The notes under the pieces: model-generated | What the model was told of the DNA's origin: nothing | Seen by the model: the letters and a program-made list of their open reading frames with translations, nothing else | Database searches by the model: none | Translations under genes and position numbers: made by a program | Part shown: positions 35,266 through 43,701 of the stretch, piece after piece | Numbering within the stretch: position 1 is the stretch's first letter | Layout: every line of letters begins with the position of its first letter | DNA from: Rubripirellula amarantea | Lineage (GTDB): Bacteria; Planctomycetota; Planctomycetia; Pirellulales; Pirellulaceae | Assembly (NCBI RefSeq): GCF_007859865.1 | Contig: NZ_SJPI01000001.1 | Span: 2,683,132 to 2,747,131, forward strand | Length of the DNA: 64,000 bases | Direction of reading: 5' to 3'

Positions 35266-36987
35266 CTATCGTACGTCCCACCACCAACGGTGAATCAGTT
35301 TGGGGCGATCTTCATCGGCGCGAGTCATGCTCGATAACGACGGGTAGGCGTGGAAGGTGCGAGCGAGCGTCAATCGAGGGTTCACCGCAACGCCGCCGCT
35401 TGCCATCACGATGTGGTGTCGTTGGCTTCGATGCCGGATGTTGTGTAGCACGGCGATCGTTTCCACTTGCTGAGGAACTCGCGTGTATCGGCTCGATGAG
35501 GATGCCATGGATGCCAGAGAATCCAGCAACGCTTGTTGGTGTGGCGACTTGGCAAACTGATGGGCTAGCGCTGCGGCACTTGATGCTTGGAAGACGGATT
35601 CAAGTCCCGCATAGATCGGGTAAGTCGCGCGAATGTCGCTCCAGTTTTGGTTGAAGCGTTTGACGAACGCTTCGCTGCGAAAGTCGGTCGTCAGATTGCC
35701 TCGGGCTCCGTCCGCCACCGCCCGTTCGTTTTGTCCCGACAGCTTCACTGGCACTCCCGTCATTTCAAACACGATGCGATCGTTGTCGGTGCGGACACTG
35801 CGAGCACTGGCCGTAAACCACAGTCGCAACAGAAGGTCGTTGGGCACGCCCTGGGCGATGTACTCGTCAACAATCTCAAGATAGTTGGACGTTTCGCCCG
35901 GCATCGGATGAACTCCGAGGGCAAGTTGTTTCATGTGCCGATCGGCTTCGACCATCATCAGGGCCAACGGCGAATCCGCAGGGGTGCCAAAGACTTCGAT
36001 ATTTTGCATCCCGATCGCATCGATCATTGCGTCGGCGGCTTTGCCAATGGGCAGTTCTCTTGATGCAACCTTCGCCGCCGTCGCGGCAGCGGCTTTTAAG
36101 CCTTCCGTCGTGGGATCAATCGTGCAGCCAAACGGCGTTTGCTGGCGAGCAGCCAAGATCGTTGTTGCCAGGATGTCCAGTCGGATCGCGGCCAAACCCG
36201 TGTCGTGATCGCGGAACCAGCCTTGGTGGAGTTCCGTCCCTGCGGTCTTGCCCAACAACAAGATGTCGTTCTCTTGCACGACCACATATTGAATTGTTGA
36301 AAGGCCGGCCAAGTGAGAGAGTGCTTCGCCGGGAACACCGCCGTGCATGATCGCATCGGCCCAGGCATCGCGCAGTCGCCGCAATGAAACACAGCGCAGG
36401 TTCGATGCGCTCTTCCAGTCACGCGGTTCGCTTGAGATGTCCAGAGCAGATTGAAGCTGAGCTGAGCGAGGTCGTGCGAGCAGTGTCGCCAAATTGTTGA
36501 TCGAGTCCGTCGCGGCTAATGTCTCGCAGGTTTGCAGCGTCCCGTTGGGGTCGACGTAAACGCCTTGCGGGTACTCTTGCATTGTTCCCTGGCCGCCCAG
36601 TGCATCCCAAGATTCGGGGTCGACTGTATTTTGGATTAAGTCAATCAGCGATTGGAAGTCAGCAAACGAGCTTCCACCGGCTGCGCCTGTTCCACGATTG
36701 GTTGCCGAGCTGCTGCTGATTGCGGGAACGCTGCGGGTAGCTTGCGAACGGGCTTCCGAAGATTCGATCTCACGTAGCGTACTGCTTGCCGAACCGGGAT
36801 TAGCGAAACCGCGTTGGGCCAAGACGATGTCCGCAAGCGCCGCATCTCGGGCATCAGTGGGTAACTGCATCGCTCGATCGAAGGCGGCGCCAAACTCACC
36901 GCGTTGCAAATGCTCGGTGACCGGTTCATCAGCGATCGCCACCAGCCCGGTGCCAATGAGCAATAGCGTCGTGAGAATTCGCAGCAT
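35266..36987 (-). CDS. DUF1598-type secreted planctomycete protein
   Basis: I start at the ATG at 36987, before a signal peptide (MLRILTTLLLIGTGLVAIAD), giving 573 residues; the frame is open to 37053. The N-terminal 110 residues are helical and low in complexity. The central region carries DAWADAIMHGGVPGEALSHL, YVVVQENDILLLG and DTGLAAIRLDILATTI, and the C-terminus carries FEMTGVPVKLSGQNERAV. These fit DUF1598, a family I know only from planctomycetes; the match is from memory and should be tested. The function is unknown. The gene is convergent with 33152 and upstream of nothing on its strand. Confidence 0.65.
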   Translation of the reverse strand: MLRILTTLLLIGTGLVAIADEPVTEHLQRGEFGAAFDRAMQLPTDARDAALADIVLAQRGFANPGSASSTLREIESSEARSQATRSVPAISSSSATNRGTGAAGGSSFADFQSLIDLIQNTVDPESWDALGGQGTMQEYPQGVYVDPNGTLQTCETLAATDSINNLATLLARPRSAQLQSALDISSEPRDWKSASNLRCVSLRRLRDAWADAIMHGGVPGEALSHLAGLSTIQYVVVQENDILLLGKTAGTELHQGWFRDHDTGLAAIRLDILATTILAARQQTPFGCTIDPTTEGLKAAAATAAKVASRELPIGKAADAMIDAIGMQNIEVFGTPADSPLALMMVEADRHMKQLALGVHPMPGETSNYLEIVDEYIAQGVPNDLLLRLWFTASARSVRTDNDRIVFEMTGVPVKLSGQNERAVADGARGNLTTDFRSEAFVKRFNQNWSDIRATYPIYAGLESVFQASSAAALAHQFAKSPHQQALLDSLASMASSSSRYTRVPQQVETIAVLHNIRHRSQRHHIVMASGGVAVNPRLTLARTFHAYPSLSSMTRADEDRPKLIHRWWWDVR

Positions 36988-37264
36988 GTGAGCACCTAAA
37001 GAAAAGTAGAAAAGTTCGGACTGGCGTTTCTGTTGGAACGTTTGACTGGTCAATCACAAAGTCAAACGTCTTTATCGGTTATGTCGACGCGATCGGTTGC
37101 CCACTATTGGACACCACACTGCAGCACCGCAACCTACAAGACCGCACGTTGACCTCACCGCAACTACCGAGCCATCAAGCAGATCGCCATTCTAACGGAG
37201 CCAAACAGCCACAAAGCAGCGGACTGTTGCAAATTGCGGAAGGCAATCGTTCGATTTCGCCTCG
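36988..37264. other. Intergenic gap
   Basis: This 277-bp gap lies between two leftward genes: DUF1598 starts on its left and the leucyltransferase ends on its right. It should hold the DUF1598 promoter. I see no RNA, repeat or convincing promoter pair. Confidence 0.4.
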
Positions 37265-38026
37265 CTATTCTTGTTCACGCTCGCAGCGGTCAAAGGCAAT
37301 CCATTCACCATCGACAAGCCGCTCTTGCGGCATAAAGCGAGCCTTATAGTTGAGGTGTGCGTTGTTAGCGACGTACATGCCAAGGTAGACGAAGTTCTTT
37401 TGGTTGCGACGAGCCCACTCAATTTGTTTCAAGATAGCGTAGGTGCCCAAACTGTACCGGTGATAGTCAGGATTGAAATGCGTATAAACCGCCGAGATGC
37501 TCGATGCGCCGATGTCCACGATCGATACAGAAATCAGTTCGTCGGAAAGCCATAACGATAGTTCCTGCGTTTCGCAAAAACTGTCGACCAGAAACGAGCG
37601 GTATGATTCCGGCGAGACAACTTCGTCTGGGCTACCCAGTTTTCGTTCGCGACGATGTAGATTGAACAGGTCGGCTCGTTTGAAATCTACCTCAGGCATC
37701 TGCCACGTGCACTTCAGCTCGCGATCACCTCGGTTGAGCACTCGTTTCATTGAACGCGTTAAGTCGAACTTCGCCACGTTGACTCGCGTGGGATGGCACT
37801 GGGTACAGGTGGGGCATTCGGTGCGATAGGCAAAGTCACCACTGCGACGAAAGCCAAGCGATAGCATTTCATCGATCGCACCCGGTGTCACATTTCCCAC
37901 TGGTAATCGCAGTGGCATTCGCGCGGTGACATCATCGAGGTACGGGCAGGGTTGGGTCTGGTCTTGGACGACCACAAGCCGGCATTGCTGATGCCGGACC
38001 ACGTCGTGACTTTTCGGATGGCTCAT
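37265..38026 (-). CDS. bpt: Aspartate/glutamate leucyltransferase (ATE family)
   Basis: The ATG at 38026, preceded by a strong GGAGG at 7 nt, gives 253 residues. Family landmarks are the CPYLDDVTARMPLRLPVG start, the Cys-rich FAYRTECPTCTQCHPTRV segment, YTHFNPDYHRYSLGTYAIL and the terminal YLGMYVANNAHLNYKARF. Bacterial members (Bpt) transfer leucine to N-terminal Asp or Glu and thereby mark proteins for ClpAP through the N-degron pathway. clpS is not in the window. The length equals the family norm. An in-frame start seven codons earlier lacks support. Confidence 0.92.
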   Translation of the reverse strand: MSHPKSHDVVRHQQCRLVVVQDQTQPCPYLDDVTARMPLRLPVGNVTPGAIDEMLSLGFRRSGDFAYRTECPTCTQCHPTRVNVAKFDLTRSMKRVLNRGDRELKCTWQMPEVDFKRADLFNLHRRERKLGSPDEVVSPESYRSFLVDSFCETQELSLWLSDELISVSIVDIGASSISAVYTHFNPDYHRYSLGTYAILKQIEWARRNQKNFVYLGMYVANNAHLNYKARFMPQERLVDGEWIAFDRCEREQE

Positions 38027-38117
38027 TGATTTGCCTCCACGCACTTATGCCGCCGAGAGGTTCAGTAAGGGGCGAGTCAGACGGGCGAGTTGGTAGCAGG
38101 CGAGTGAGATTGAAAAC

Positions 38118-38330
38118 TCACGTCTGCCAGTTCAACTCATGTCCTAGCCACCCCAGGTTTTCTTTTGCCCGGTTCAACTCGTCTAACGCTTGGCCCGCGT
38201 ATCGTACCGCCCACGCGATAGCCCCACCCTTGCGATGAGCTTTGTCTTCCAGTGTATAACTAATGATAAAGAAATAACCCCGGAAATGTGGCATGCGGCC
38301 GATGATTTTCGCGGGATCCAAGGGAACCAT
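38118..38330 (-). CDS. Small conserved-looking hypothetical protein
   Basis: A 70-residue frame opens with ATG at 38330, within a longer open frame to 38567. Its codon use is like the neighbours (CGC, GCG, ATC and GAA common) and the sequence looks protein-like: MVPLDPAKIIGRMPHFRGYF, then LEDKAHRKGGAIAWAVRYAG and a helical end with ELNRAKENLGWLG. No Shine-Dalgarno is clear and no family is recognised. It is divergent from the lipase, with about 11 bp between starts. Coding status is uncertain. Confidence 0.4.
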   Translation of the reverse strand: MVPLDPAKIIGRMPHFRGYFFIISYTLEDKAHRKGGAIAWAVRYAGQALDELNRAKENLGWLGHELNWQT

Positions 38331-38341
38331 TAGACCAACAA

Positions 38342-39253
38342 TTGCCTGTGATTTTGCGATTTCGTGACCAGCATTCTCGCGAAGATGCCCGCTATTTAGC
38401 GACGGCCTGCGACTTGGTTTACCTCGACCCCGATGCTGCGAAAGTTGCATTTGCGGAGCAGCTCGGTTTGACGGGCGAATTGGTGAGCGTTGACAATACG
38501 CAGGCATTCGTGGGTGAAAATGACGAATCGATTGTGATCGCGTTTCGCGGGTCGCAAACACCGTCAACTTTGGATGGAGTCAAGGACTGGCTGCTGACCA
38601 ACGCTCGAAACTTCCTGGTGATTCCCGAGGGGCGAATCGGAACCGATTTCGCTGCAGCGGGTGTGGGAGCTCGCTTTCACCGAGGGTTCATGCAAGCGCT
38701 CGATGAGTTGTGGATTCCGCTTTACTCACGTGTCGATGAAGCGTTCGGTCGTAAGGAGCGGCCAGTGTGGGTGACTGGTCACTCACTCGGCGGCGCCCTG
38801 GCATTGCTTTGCGCTTGGCGAATGCATCAACAGTTCATTCCGATTCATCAGGTGGTCACCTTTGGTGCCCCGATGATTGGCAATGCAGCCGCGGCGGAGG
38901 CTTTCGCGCGAGAGTTTCCTGACCGAATTTTCCGATATGTCGACGCGGGTGATTTGGTTCCTAAATTGCCAATGATGAGTCTGTTTAGCAACGACTACGG
39001 TCATGTGCAGCGTGAGGTCGTTGTGGGCAGTTCGGCTTTGGTGACTGCGGCCGGGGTGATAGCAAGCGTTGCGACCAAGGCAGCAGCAGGGTCATCGTCG
39101 TCGGCTGCCTCGTCGGTGGTCGGTTCGGGAATTGTTGCCTCCGCACAAGGGGCGATGAGTGGCGAGGTGGTTGACCAAATATGGGCAGAGCTAAGCAAGG
39201 GGTTGCCGTCTCACCTGATGCACAACTATCTGAATCGGCTCACCGGCGAGTGA
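38342..39253 (+). CDS. Class-3 lipase family protein
   Basis: A 303-residue alpha/beta hydrolase. The nucleophile elbow is WVTGHSLGGALALL, the upstream segment IVIAFRGSQTPST matches the lipase-3 oxyanion strand, and FGAPMIGN plus DLVPKLP fit the catalytic Asp region; a candidate catalytic His is in SHLMHNYLNRL near the end. No export signal is seen. The start is unclear: a TTG at 38342 or GTG at 38348, with no ATG upstream and no Shine-Dalgarno. The region around residues 235-265 is Ala/Ser-rich. Substrate is unknown. Confidence 0.82.
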   Translation: MPVILRFRDQHSREDARYLATACDLVYLDPDAAKVAFAEQLGLTGELVSVDNTQAFVGENDESIVIAFRGSQTPSTLDGVKDWLLTNARNFLVIPEGRIGTDFAAAGVGARFHRGFMQALDELWIPLYSRVDEAFGRKERPVWVTGHSLGGALALLCAWRMHQQFIPIHQVVTFGAPMIGNAAAAEAFAREFPDRIFRYVDAGDLVPKLPMMSLFSNDYGHVQREVVVGSSALVTAAGVIASVATKAAAGSSSSAASSVVGSGIVASAQGAMSGEVVDQIWAELSKGLPSHLMHNYLNRLTGE

Positions 39254-39716
39254 ACCCGGCGAGTGAACTTGTTGCTTAGACCCGGTAAGTGCAACAGGCC
39301 TGGGCAATTAGTACGGGCAATTAGTACGGGCAATTAGTACGGGCAATTAGTACGGGCAATTAGTACGGGCAATTAGTACGGCTAATTAGTACGAGGAGCC
39401 GGCGTGGGCAACCGAATCGCCAAGCGGGATAATCACCATTGCCGCTACATTCCGTTCCGACGAACTGTTCAGGCGGGTATCCGTTGCCCCCAGGGCTGGT
39501 CTCGCTAGGATTGGCAACGACACTAAGTGTCCGCTCGTTTTTTGGCTCACTCGGCCAAATGCCAGATCTCAATCGGAGACACTTTTCCTTCGGATGTGCT
39601 TTTCCGCGGAGTCTTTTCCTTGACGAGGTCAGAAAATTAGCCACAACAAGAGCGTGGCCCTAAACTGAATATCGTCCTGTTCTCCGGTCCCAGTTTCCTC
39701 AAGACCTTGATAGCGA
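39254..39716. other. Intergenic region with 13-bp tandem repeat
   Basis: The 463-bp gap between the lipase and ftsH holds a seven-unit 13-bp repeat (39302-39392) and then about 320 bp without a convincing frame. Short frames on both strands (39360-39644 minus, 39439-39663 plus) have codon use unlike the neighbours. The last 100 bp should carry the ftsH promoter; I see no clear boxes. Confidence 0.5.
39302..39392. repeat. 13-bp tandem repeat, 7 units
   Basis: Seven head-to-tail copies of GGGCAATTAGTAC, six of them identical and the last changed to GGCTAATTAGTAC, run without spacers. The unit contains AATTAGTAC and is not a multiple of three, so it is not coding. The near identity suggests recent expansion by slippage. 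Confidence 0.95.
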
Positions 39717-41882
39717 ATGTCTGACAATCCTCAGCGAAATTCCAACGATCCCCGACCTGGCGGAAACGTTTGGTTGGTTCTTGCACTGATCGTCTCGGCG
39801 GTCATCTTTAGTGCGTATCTGTACGGCAACAACACGCGGCGACTGCGCTATCCCGATTTGATGGCGCTGCTGGAAAAAGAAGCGGCAAGCAACAAGGTGG
39901 CAACCAGTGACGCCGCCGCCGCCGGCGCCGCTGCTGATGCTGAAGCCAGGTCCACGTCGAGTGATTCCCCCGACGCTTCGCAAGTGACGACTTCGGAAGC
40001 TAGTGATTCGCAAGCCAGCGATTCAGAGCCGATGATTTTGGTTCCGTCGACGAAGAATCCGAGCGTGATGATCGAGTACAGCCAACTGAGCGACATTGAA
40101 GTCTCTGACGAGTCGATCACGGGGAACATCGTTTTTCGTGCTCTGGGGAACGAAAATGGCGTCGCGGATAGCGAGCCGAAGGAAGTGCGATTTGAAACCA
40201 TTCGTGACATCAATAACGATGCTGAACATGCCAAGCTGGTCGAACGGCTGACCGCCTCGGGCGTGACGTGGGACAATGCTCGTCCGAGTCGAATCTGGGA
40301 ACAATGGCCCCAGCTTCTGATGATCGGCATTCTGGTGTTCTTGGGCATCATGATGCTGCGGCGAATCGGCGGCATGGGGTCACCGATGTCGTTCTCGCGT
40401 AGTCGCGGCAAGCTATACAGTCAGGACGAGCTGGCGATTTCGTTTGAAGACGCAGCCGGGATTGATGAGGCCGTCGAGGAGGTTCACGAGATTGTTGACT
40501 TCCTAAAGAACAGTGAAAAATACCAATCGCTTGGCGGGCGTATCCCCAAGGGAGTTCTGTTGGTCGGTCCTCCGGGAACTGGCAAAACCCTGCTCGCAAG
40601 AGCAATCGCGGGCGAAGCTGGCGTTCCGTTCTTTAGTCTTTCCGGTAGTGACTTTGTCGAAATGTACGTCGGCGTGGGTGCCGCTCGTGTTCGCGATATG
40701 TTCCAGCAAGCTGTGAGCCGCGCGCCCTGTATCATCTTCATCGATGAATTGGATGCACTAGGAAAGAGTCGTAGCGCATCGTCGATGGGTGGGCACGATG
40801 AACGCGAGCAAACACTGAACGCGTTGTTAGTCGAGATGGATGGTTTCGATTCTAACAGCGGCGTGATTGTGGTGGCGGCGACCAACCGGCCCGAAACGCT
40901 TGATCCGGCATTGCTTCGTCCGGGACGTTTTGACCGCCACGTATTGGTTGATCGACCCGATATCAGCGGCCGCGAAGACATATTGAAGGTTCACGTCAAG
41001 AACGTGAAGCTCGATGAAAACGTCAATTTGAAAGAGATCGCTTCGATCACTCCTGGGTTTGTGGGTGCGGACCTTGCCAACCTTGTCAACGAAGCCGCGC
41101 TGCTGGCGGCCAGAGCGGAAAAGAAGGCGGTTGGGATCGACGAGTTTAATGAAGCGGTCGAACGAGTGACGGCGGGGCTCGAAAAGAAGAGCCGCGTGAT
41201 GAACGAAGAAGAAAAAATTCGCGTCGCCTATCACGAAGCAGGTCACGCATTGGTGGCTGCGGCACTTCCCAATACGGATCCCGTTCACAAGGTCAGCATC
41301 ATTCCGCGAGGTTTGGCGGCGCTTGGATACACGATGCAGCGTCCCGAGTCCGAGCGATTCTTGATGACCAAGAGCGAGTTGGAAAGCAATATGAAAGTAT
41401 TGTTAGCCGGAACGCTGACCGAAGAGATGACATTCCAAGACATCAGTACGGGTGCTCAGAATGACTTGGAGCGATGTACCGAGATTGCTCGTAGCATGGT
41501 GATGGATTATGGAATGAGTCGTTTGGGGCGTATCAACTTCCGACGCAGTAACCGCTCCGCCTTTTTGGCTGGCGGTGGCGGTGAAGGCTACCAGATGATG
41601 CACAGCGAAGAGATGGCGAAGCTGATCGACAAAGAGGTAGCTCGCATCGTTGAAGACGCGCTGGTGCAGACCCGTGAAATCTTAGAGCAACGTCGAAACG
41701 TTCTTGAAGCGGTGACCCAGCGATTGCTGGAGGTTGAAGTGATCGACAATGATGAACTGATGCGATTGATTCAAGTGACTTCTACCGGCCCCTGGTTGGT
41801 GCCCGGGACGGTCAATGAAACGCCGAAAGCCAAGATACGGCAGGCTGAAGACTCCGGCGATGCAAAAACAGTGTCGTCGTAG
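39717..41882 (+). CDS. ftsH: FtsH ATP-dependent zinc metalloprotease
   Basis: The 721-residue membrane protease has helix 1 at about residues 18-38, an Ala/Ser-rich periplasmic segment (residues 58-100), helix 2 at about 198-216, and the AAA module: Walker A GPPGTGKT, pore loop YVGVGAARV, Walker [12 protein letters not shown] and second region of homology RPGRFDRHV. The zinc site HEAGH is at residues 506-510. It degrades unstable membrane and cytosolic proteins and is usually essential. It starts at the ATG at 39717. A tandem repeat follows the stop and the next gene is convergent. Confidence 0.97.
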   Translation: MSDNPQRNSNDPRPGGNVWLVLALIVSAVIFSAYLYGNNTRRLRYPDLMALLEKEAASNKVATSDAAAAGAAADAEARSTSSDSPDASQVTTSEASDSQASDSEPMILVPSTKNPSVMIEYSQLSDIEVSDESITGNIVFRALGNENGVADSEPKEVRFETIRDINNDAEHAKLVERLTASGVTWDNARPSRIWEQWPQLLMIGILVFLGIMMLRRIGGMGSPMSFSRSRGKLYSQDELAISFEDAAGIDEAVEEVHEIVDFLKNSEKYQSLGGRIPKGVLLVGPPGTGKTLLARAIAGEAGVPFFSLSGSDFVEMYVGVGAARVRDMFQQAVSRAPCIIFIDELDALGKSRSASSMGGHDEREQTLNALLVEMDGFDSNSGVIVVAATNRPETLDPALLRPGRFDRHVLVDRPDISGREDILKVHVKNVKLDENVNLKEIASITPGFVGADLANLVNEAALLAARAEKKAVGIDEFNEAVERVTAGLEKKSRVMNEEEKIRVAYHEAGHALVAAALPNTDPVHKVSIIPRGLAALGYTMQRPESERFLMTKSELESNMKVLLAGTLTEEMTFQDISTGAQNDLERCTEIARSMVMDYGMSRLGRINFRRSNRSAFLAGGGGEGYQMMHSEEMAKLIDKEVARIVEDALVQTREILEQRRNVLEAVTQRLLEVEVIDNDELMRLIQVTSTGPWLVPGTVNETPKAKIRQAEDSGDAKTVSS

Positions 41883-41931
41883 GAAGCTGTGTTTTCTTGC
41901 GTCGATCGTTACTCGAGCGTGGGTTTTGTTA

Positions 41932-42036
41932 GATCCAAGATTCATGTTTTCGCTGGATCTTGGATCCTGTTTTCGCTGGGTCTTGGATCCTGTTTTCGCT
42001 GGGTCTTGGATCCTGTTTTCGCTGGGTCTTGGATCC
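41932..42036. repeat. 23-bp tandem repeat, 4 units, with a hairpin at its head
   Basis: Four head-to-tail 23-bp units, TGTTTTCGCTGGGTCTTGGATCC (the first unit varies at one base), lie at 41945-42036, and a degraded fifth follows. The arm GATCCAAGAT at 41932-41941 is the inverse of ATCTTGGATC at 41957-41966, giving a 10-bp stem with 15-nt loop. The array sits between the convergent ftsH and GTPase genes and could act as a transcription stop for either. Confidence 0.9.
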
Positions 42037-42105
42037 TGATTTCGCAGAATCTTGGCTCTTTGGGATCCTGGCTTTCTTGAGCCTAGATGCGGCAAGGGTG
42101 TGTCT

Positions 42106-43215
42106 TTAAGAGGTCGTCACACGGTGTGTTGGTGTGGGGCGGCCCGGGCGAAGTGAATGAGCGCTTAGGCTAATCGCTTGAGCGTTGTGTTTGCTGGCTA
42201 TTGCCTTCAGGCTCGATGTGCAGATTGTTTCGAGTTGATCCGGATCCATTGCTACTCGCGCGTTGATAATCACTCTTACTGGGGTGGTGATGGTTCGGCC
42301 GGACGCCAGGCCGATGTCGACCGGTGAATCGTTGCTGACCACGTTGGCGACGGCTTGGGTGTCATCAGCGATGATGGATGCTTTGAGGTGTGCGATCTGG
42401 CCATCACATGATTCGCTGATCGACCGAGCGACATCGCCGACCAATTCGCCAACGAACGCATCGAGATCCAATTCGCCGGCGGGGGTCACATCGGCGGTCA
42501 GGTTTACCCACCCCAGTTCGGCTTCGCCGATCGCGTAAGTGTCGTAATCGATGTCGAGCAGTCGGCGTCCGGCGATCATGGGAGATTCGATATATCCGAG
42601 TACTTCGTCGACTCCGGTGCCAGTTTTGGGGCTGACCAGGACGACCGGCACGTCCGGAGCGACTTGCCCCAGCCGATCTCGCAGTGCGTCAGCGGCTTCG
42701 CCGGAAAGTTGATCGGCGCGACCAATCATTAAGTAGTCCGCTTCTTCGAGTTGCTTTTGGAAGATGTACTCCGCTTGGGGTGAAAACCCGCTACGGCTGC
42801 CTTCTTGCGGCGCTAGGATTTTTTGCCCGTGTGAGGGTTTCAGCAGAACACCAAAGGGAGCCAGCTCGAACTGTTCCCCCAGAAGCTGCTGCAGCGGCAG
42901 GATCACGGTAGCGACGAGATCGGTGCAGCTACCGACGGGCTCTGCAATCAGGATTTCGGGCATTTGACCGTCGCCGAGCTTGCCGCATGTTTCCACCAAA
43001 TTATCGAAGCTGCAGCAAAAGCACGCTCCGGCCACTTCGCCGACCTCGAAGCCGAGTGATCGCAAATTGTGCGTGTCGACTAAGTCCGCCGCTTGGTCAT
43101 TGGTGACGATTCCAACGGATTTACCCTCATCGGTGTAGCGTTTGGCAAGCTGCCCCACCAAGGTTGTTTTGCCGGCGCCGAGGAAGCCGCCAATCAGGAT
43201 GAACTTCGTTTTCAT
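42106..43215 (-). CDS. COG0523/CobW-family GTPase
   Basis: The 369-residue protein has the P-loop GGFLGAGKTT at residues 9-18, a metal-binding CFCC motif at 65-68 (the family's CxCC), a second G-motif (AEPVGSC), and a GTP-binding SPKTGTGVDEV segment. The C-terminal half, which in characterised members binds a metallochaperone partner, is diverged. Members load zinc, cobalt or nickel into proteins; the metal here is not assigned. No metal-regulator box or transporter is nearby. It starts at an ATG at 43215 and is divergent from rpoB. Confidence 0.85.
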   Translation of the reverse strand: MKTKFILIGGFLGAGKTTLVGQLAKRYTDEGKSVGIVTNDQAADLVDTHNLRSLGFEVGEVAGACFCCSFDNLVETCGKLGDGQMPEILIAEPVGSCTDLVATVILPLQQLLGEQFELAPFGVLLKPSHGQKILAPQEGSRSGFSPQAEYIFQKQLEEADYLMIGRADQLSGEAADALRDRLGQVAPDVPVVLVSPKTGTGVDEVLGYIESPMIAGRRLLDIDYDTYAIGEAELGWVNLTADVTPAGELDLDAFVGELVGDVARSISESCDGQIAHLKASIIADDTQAVANVVSNDSPVDIGLASGRTITTPVRVIINARVAMDPDQLETICTSSLKAIASKHNAQAISLSAHSLRPGRPTPTHRVTTS

Positions 43216-43701
43216 GGTGAATTAGTGGGGTATTAACGTGCAGCGGTGGGGCGGGAGTCGCGATGGGACACGGATTATAGCCATGCCTGCTGGGTAAAAA
43301 GCACTGAGTTTTGTCAAGTCTTTACGGGGACAGTTGCGCGCCCAGCACAATTCGGGCCAAAAAGTGTCGGGTTGGGCTTTGCAGAAATCAGGTAGTTTGT
43401 TATTTTTCGAGGGTGATCATCGGCCAAGTGTTGCGTTCCGCGTCGTCTCCCCTGCTTAACCTACCCGCCAAGCAATCGCGTTGCTGCTGTGGGATTGGGG
43501 CTTCTGTGCAAATTTCCAGCGGTTTTTCCGCTGGCTCAAGTTCGACTTTTATCGTGCTTGCGAAACCGCGCTCAACGTCTAGCCATTGGTCGCATCCACG
43601 CGCGAACGATTGAACCAAAGTCGTGATCACACTCGACCATTCGCGATCAAAACGCATCCAGATACGCCGTTAACGGCAATCCCCAGGAGATTTCATCCAC
43701 G
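43216..43701. promoter_or_regulatory. rpoB upstream region
   Basis: This 486-bp gap holds no rplJ or rplL. CCAGCGG-TTTTT-CCGCTGG at 43516-43534 forms a perfect 7-bp stem with a T5 loop. An AGGAG at 43685-43689 is 12 nt before the ATG, a long but possible ribosome-binding spacing. A possible promoter, TTGCAG (43377-43382) with TATTTT (43400-43405), has weak boxes. Only the hairpin is certain. Confidence 0.5.
43400..43657 (-). CDS. Possible small protein upstream of rpoB
   Basis: An 85-residue frame with ATG at 43657 starts [20 protein letters not shown] and has codon use in its first half like the neighbours. A perfect 7-bp hairpin lies inside it (43516-43534). It is upstream of the GTPase on the same strand and divergent from rpoB. 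No family is recognised. If real, the rpoB control region would be confined to under 50 bp, which argues against it. Coding status is doubtful. Confidence 0.25.
   Translation of the reverse strand: MRFDREWSSVITTLVQSFARGCDQWLDVERGFASTIKVELEPAEKPLEICTEAPIPQQQRDCLAGRLSRGDDAERNTWPMITLEK

Noticed and set aside
39302-39392. 13-bp repeat as a CRISPR array
   Set aside because: The units are contiguous without spacers and too short, and no cas gene is near. The same applies to 41945-42036.
39360-39644. 94-codon minus frame and 39439-39663 plus frame before ftsH
   Set aside because: They use rare AGG/AGA codons unlike the neighbours and overlap each other. Neither has a protein-like pattern.
41682-42095. 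Minus-strand frame reading a repeated DPRSSEN-type peptide, and plus-strand frames 41815-42039 and 41889-42080
   Set aside because: They are translations of the 23-bp repeat and antisense of the ftsH end. Codon use does not fit.
43216-43701. Search for rplL or rplJ upstream of rpoB
   Set aside because: No frame in this gap has the L7/L12 or L10 sequence; these genes must be elsewhere.
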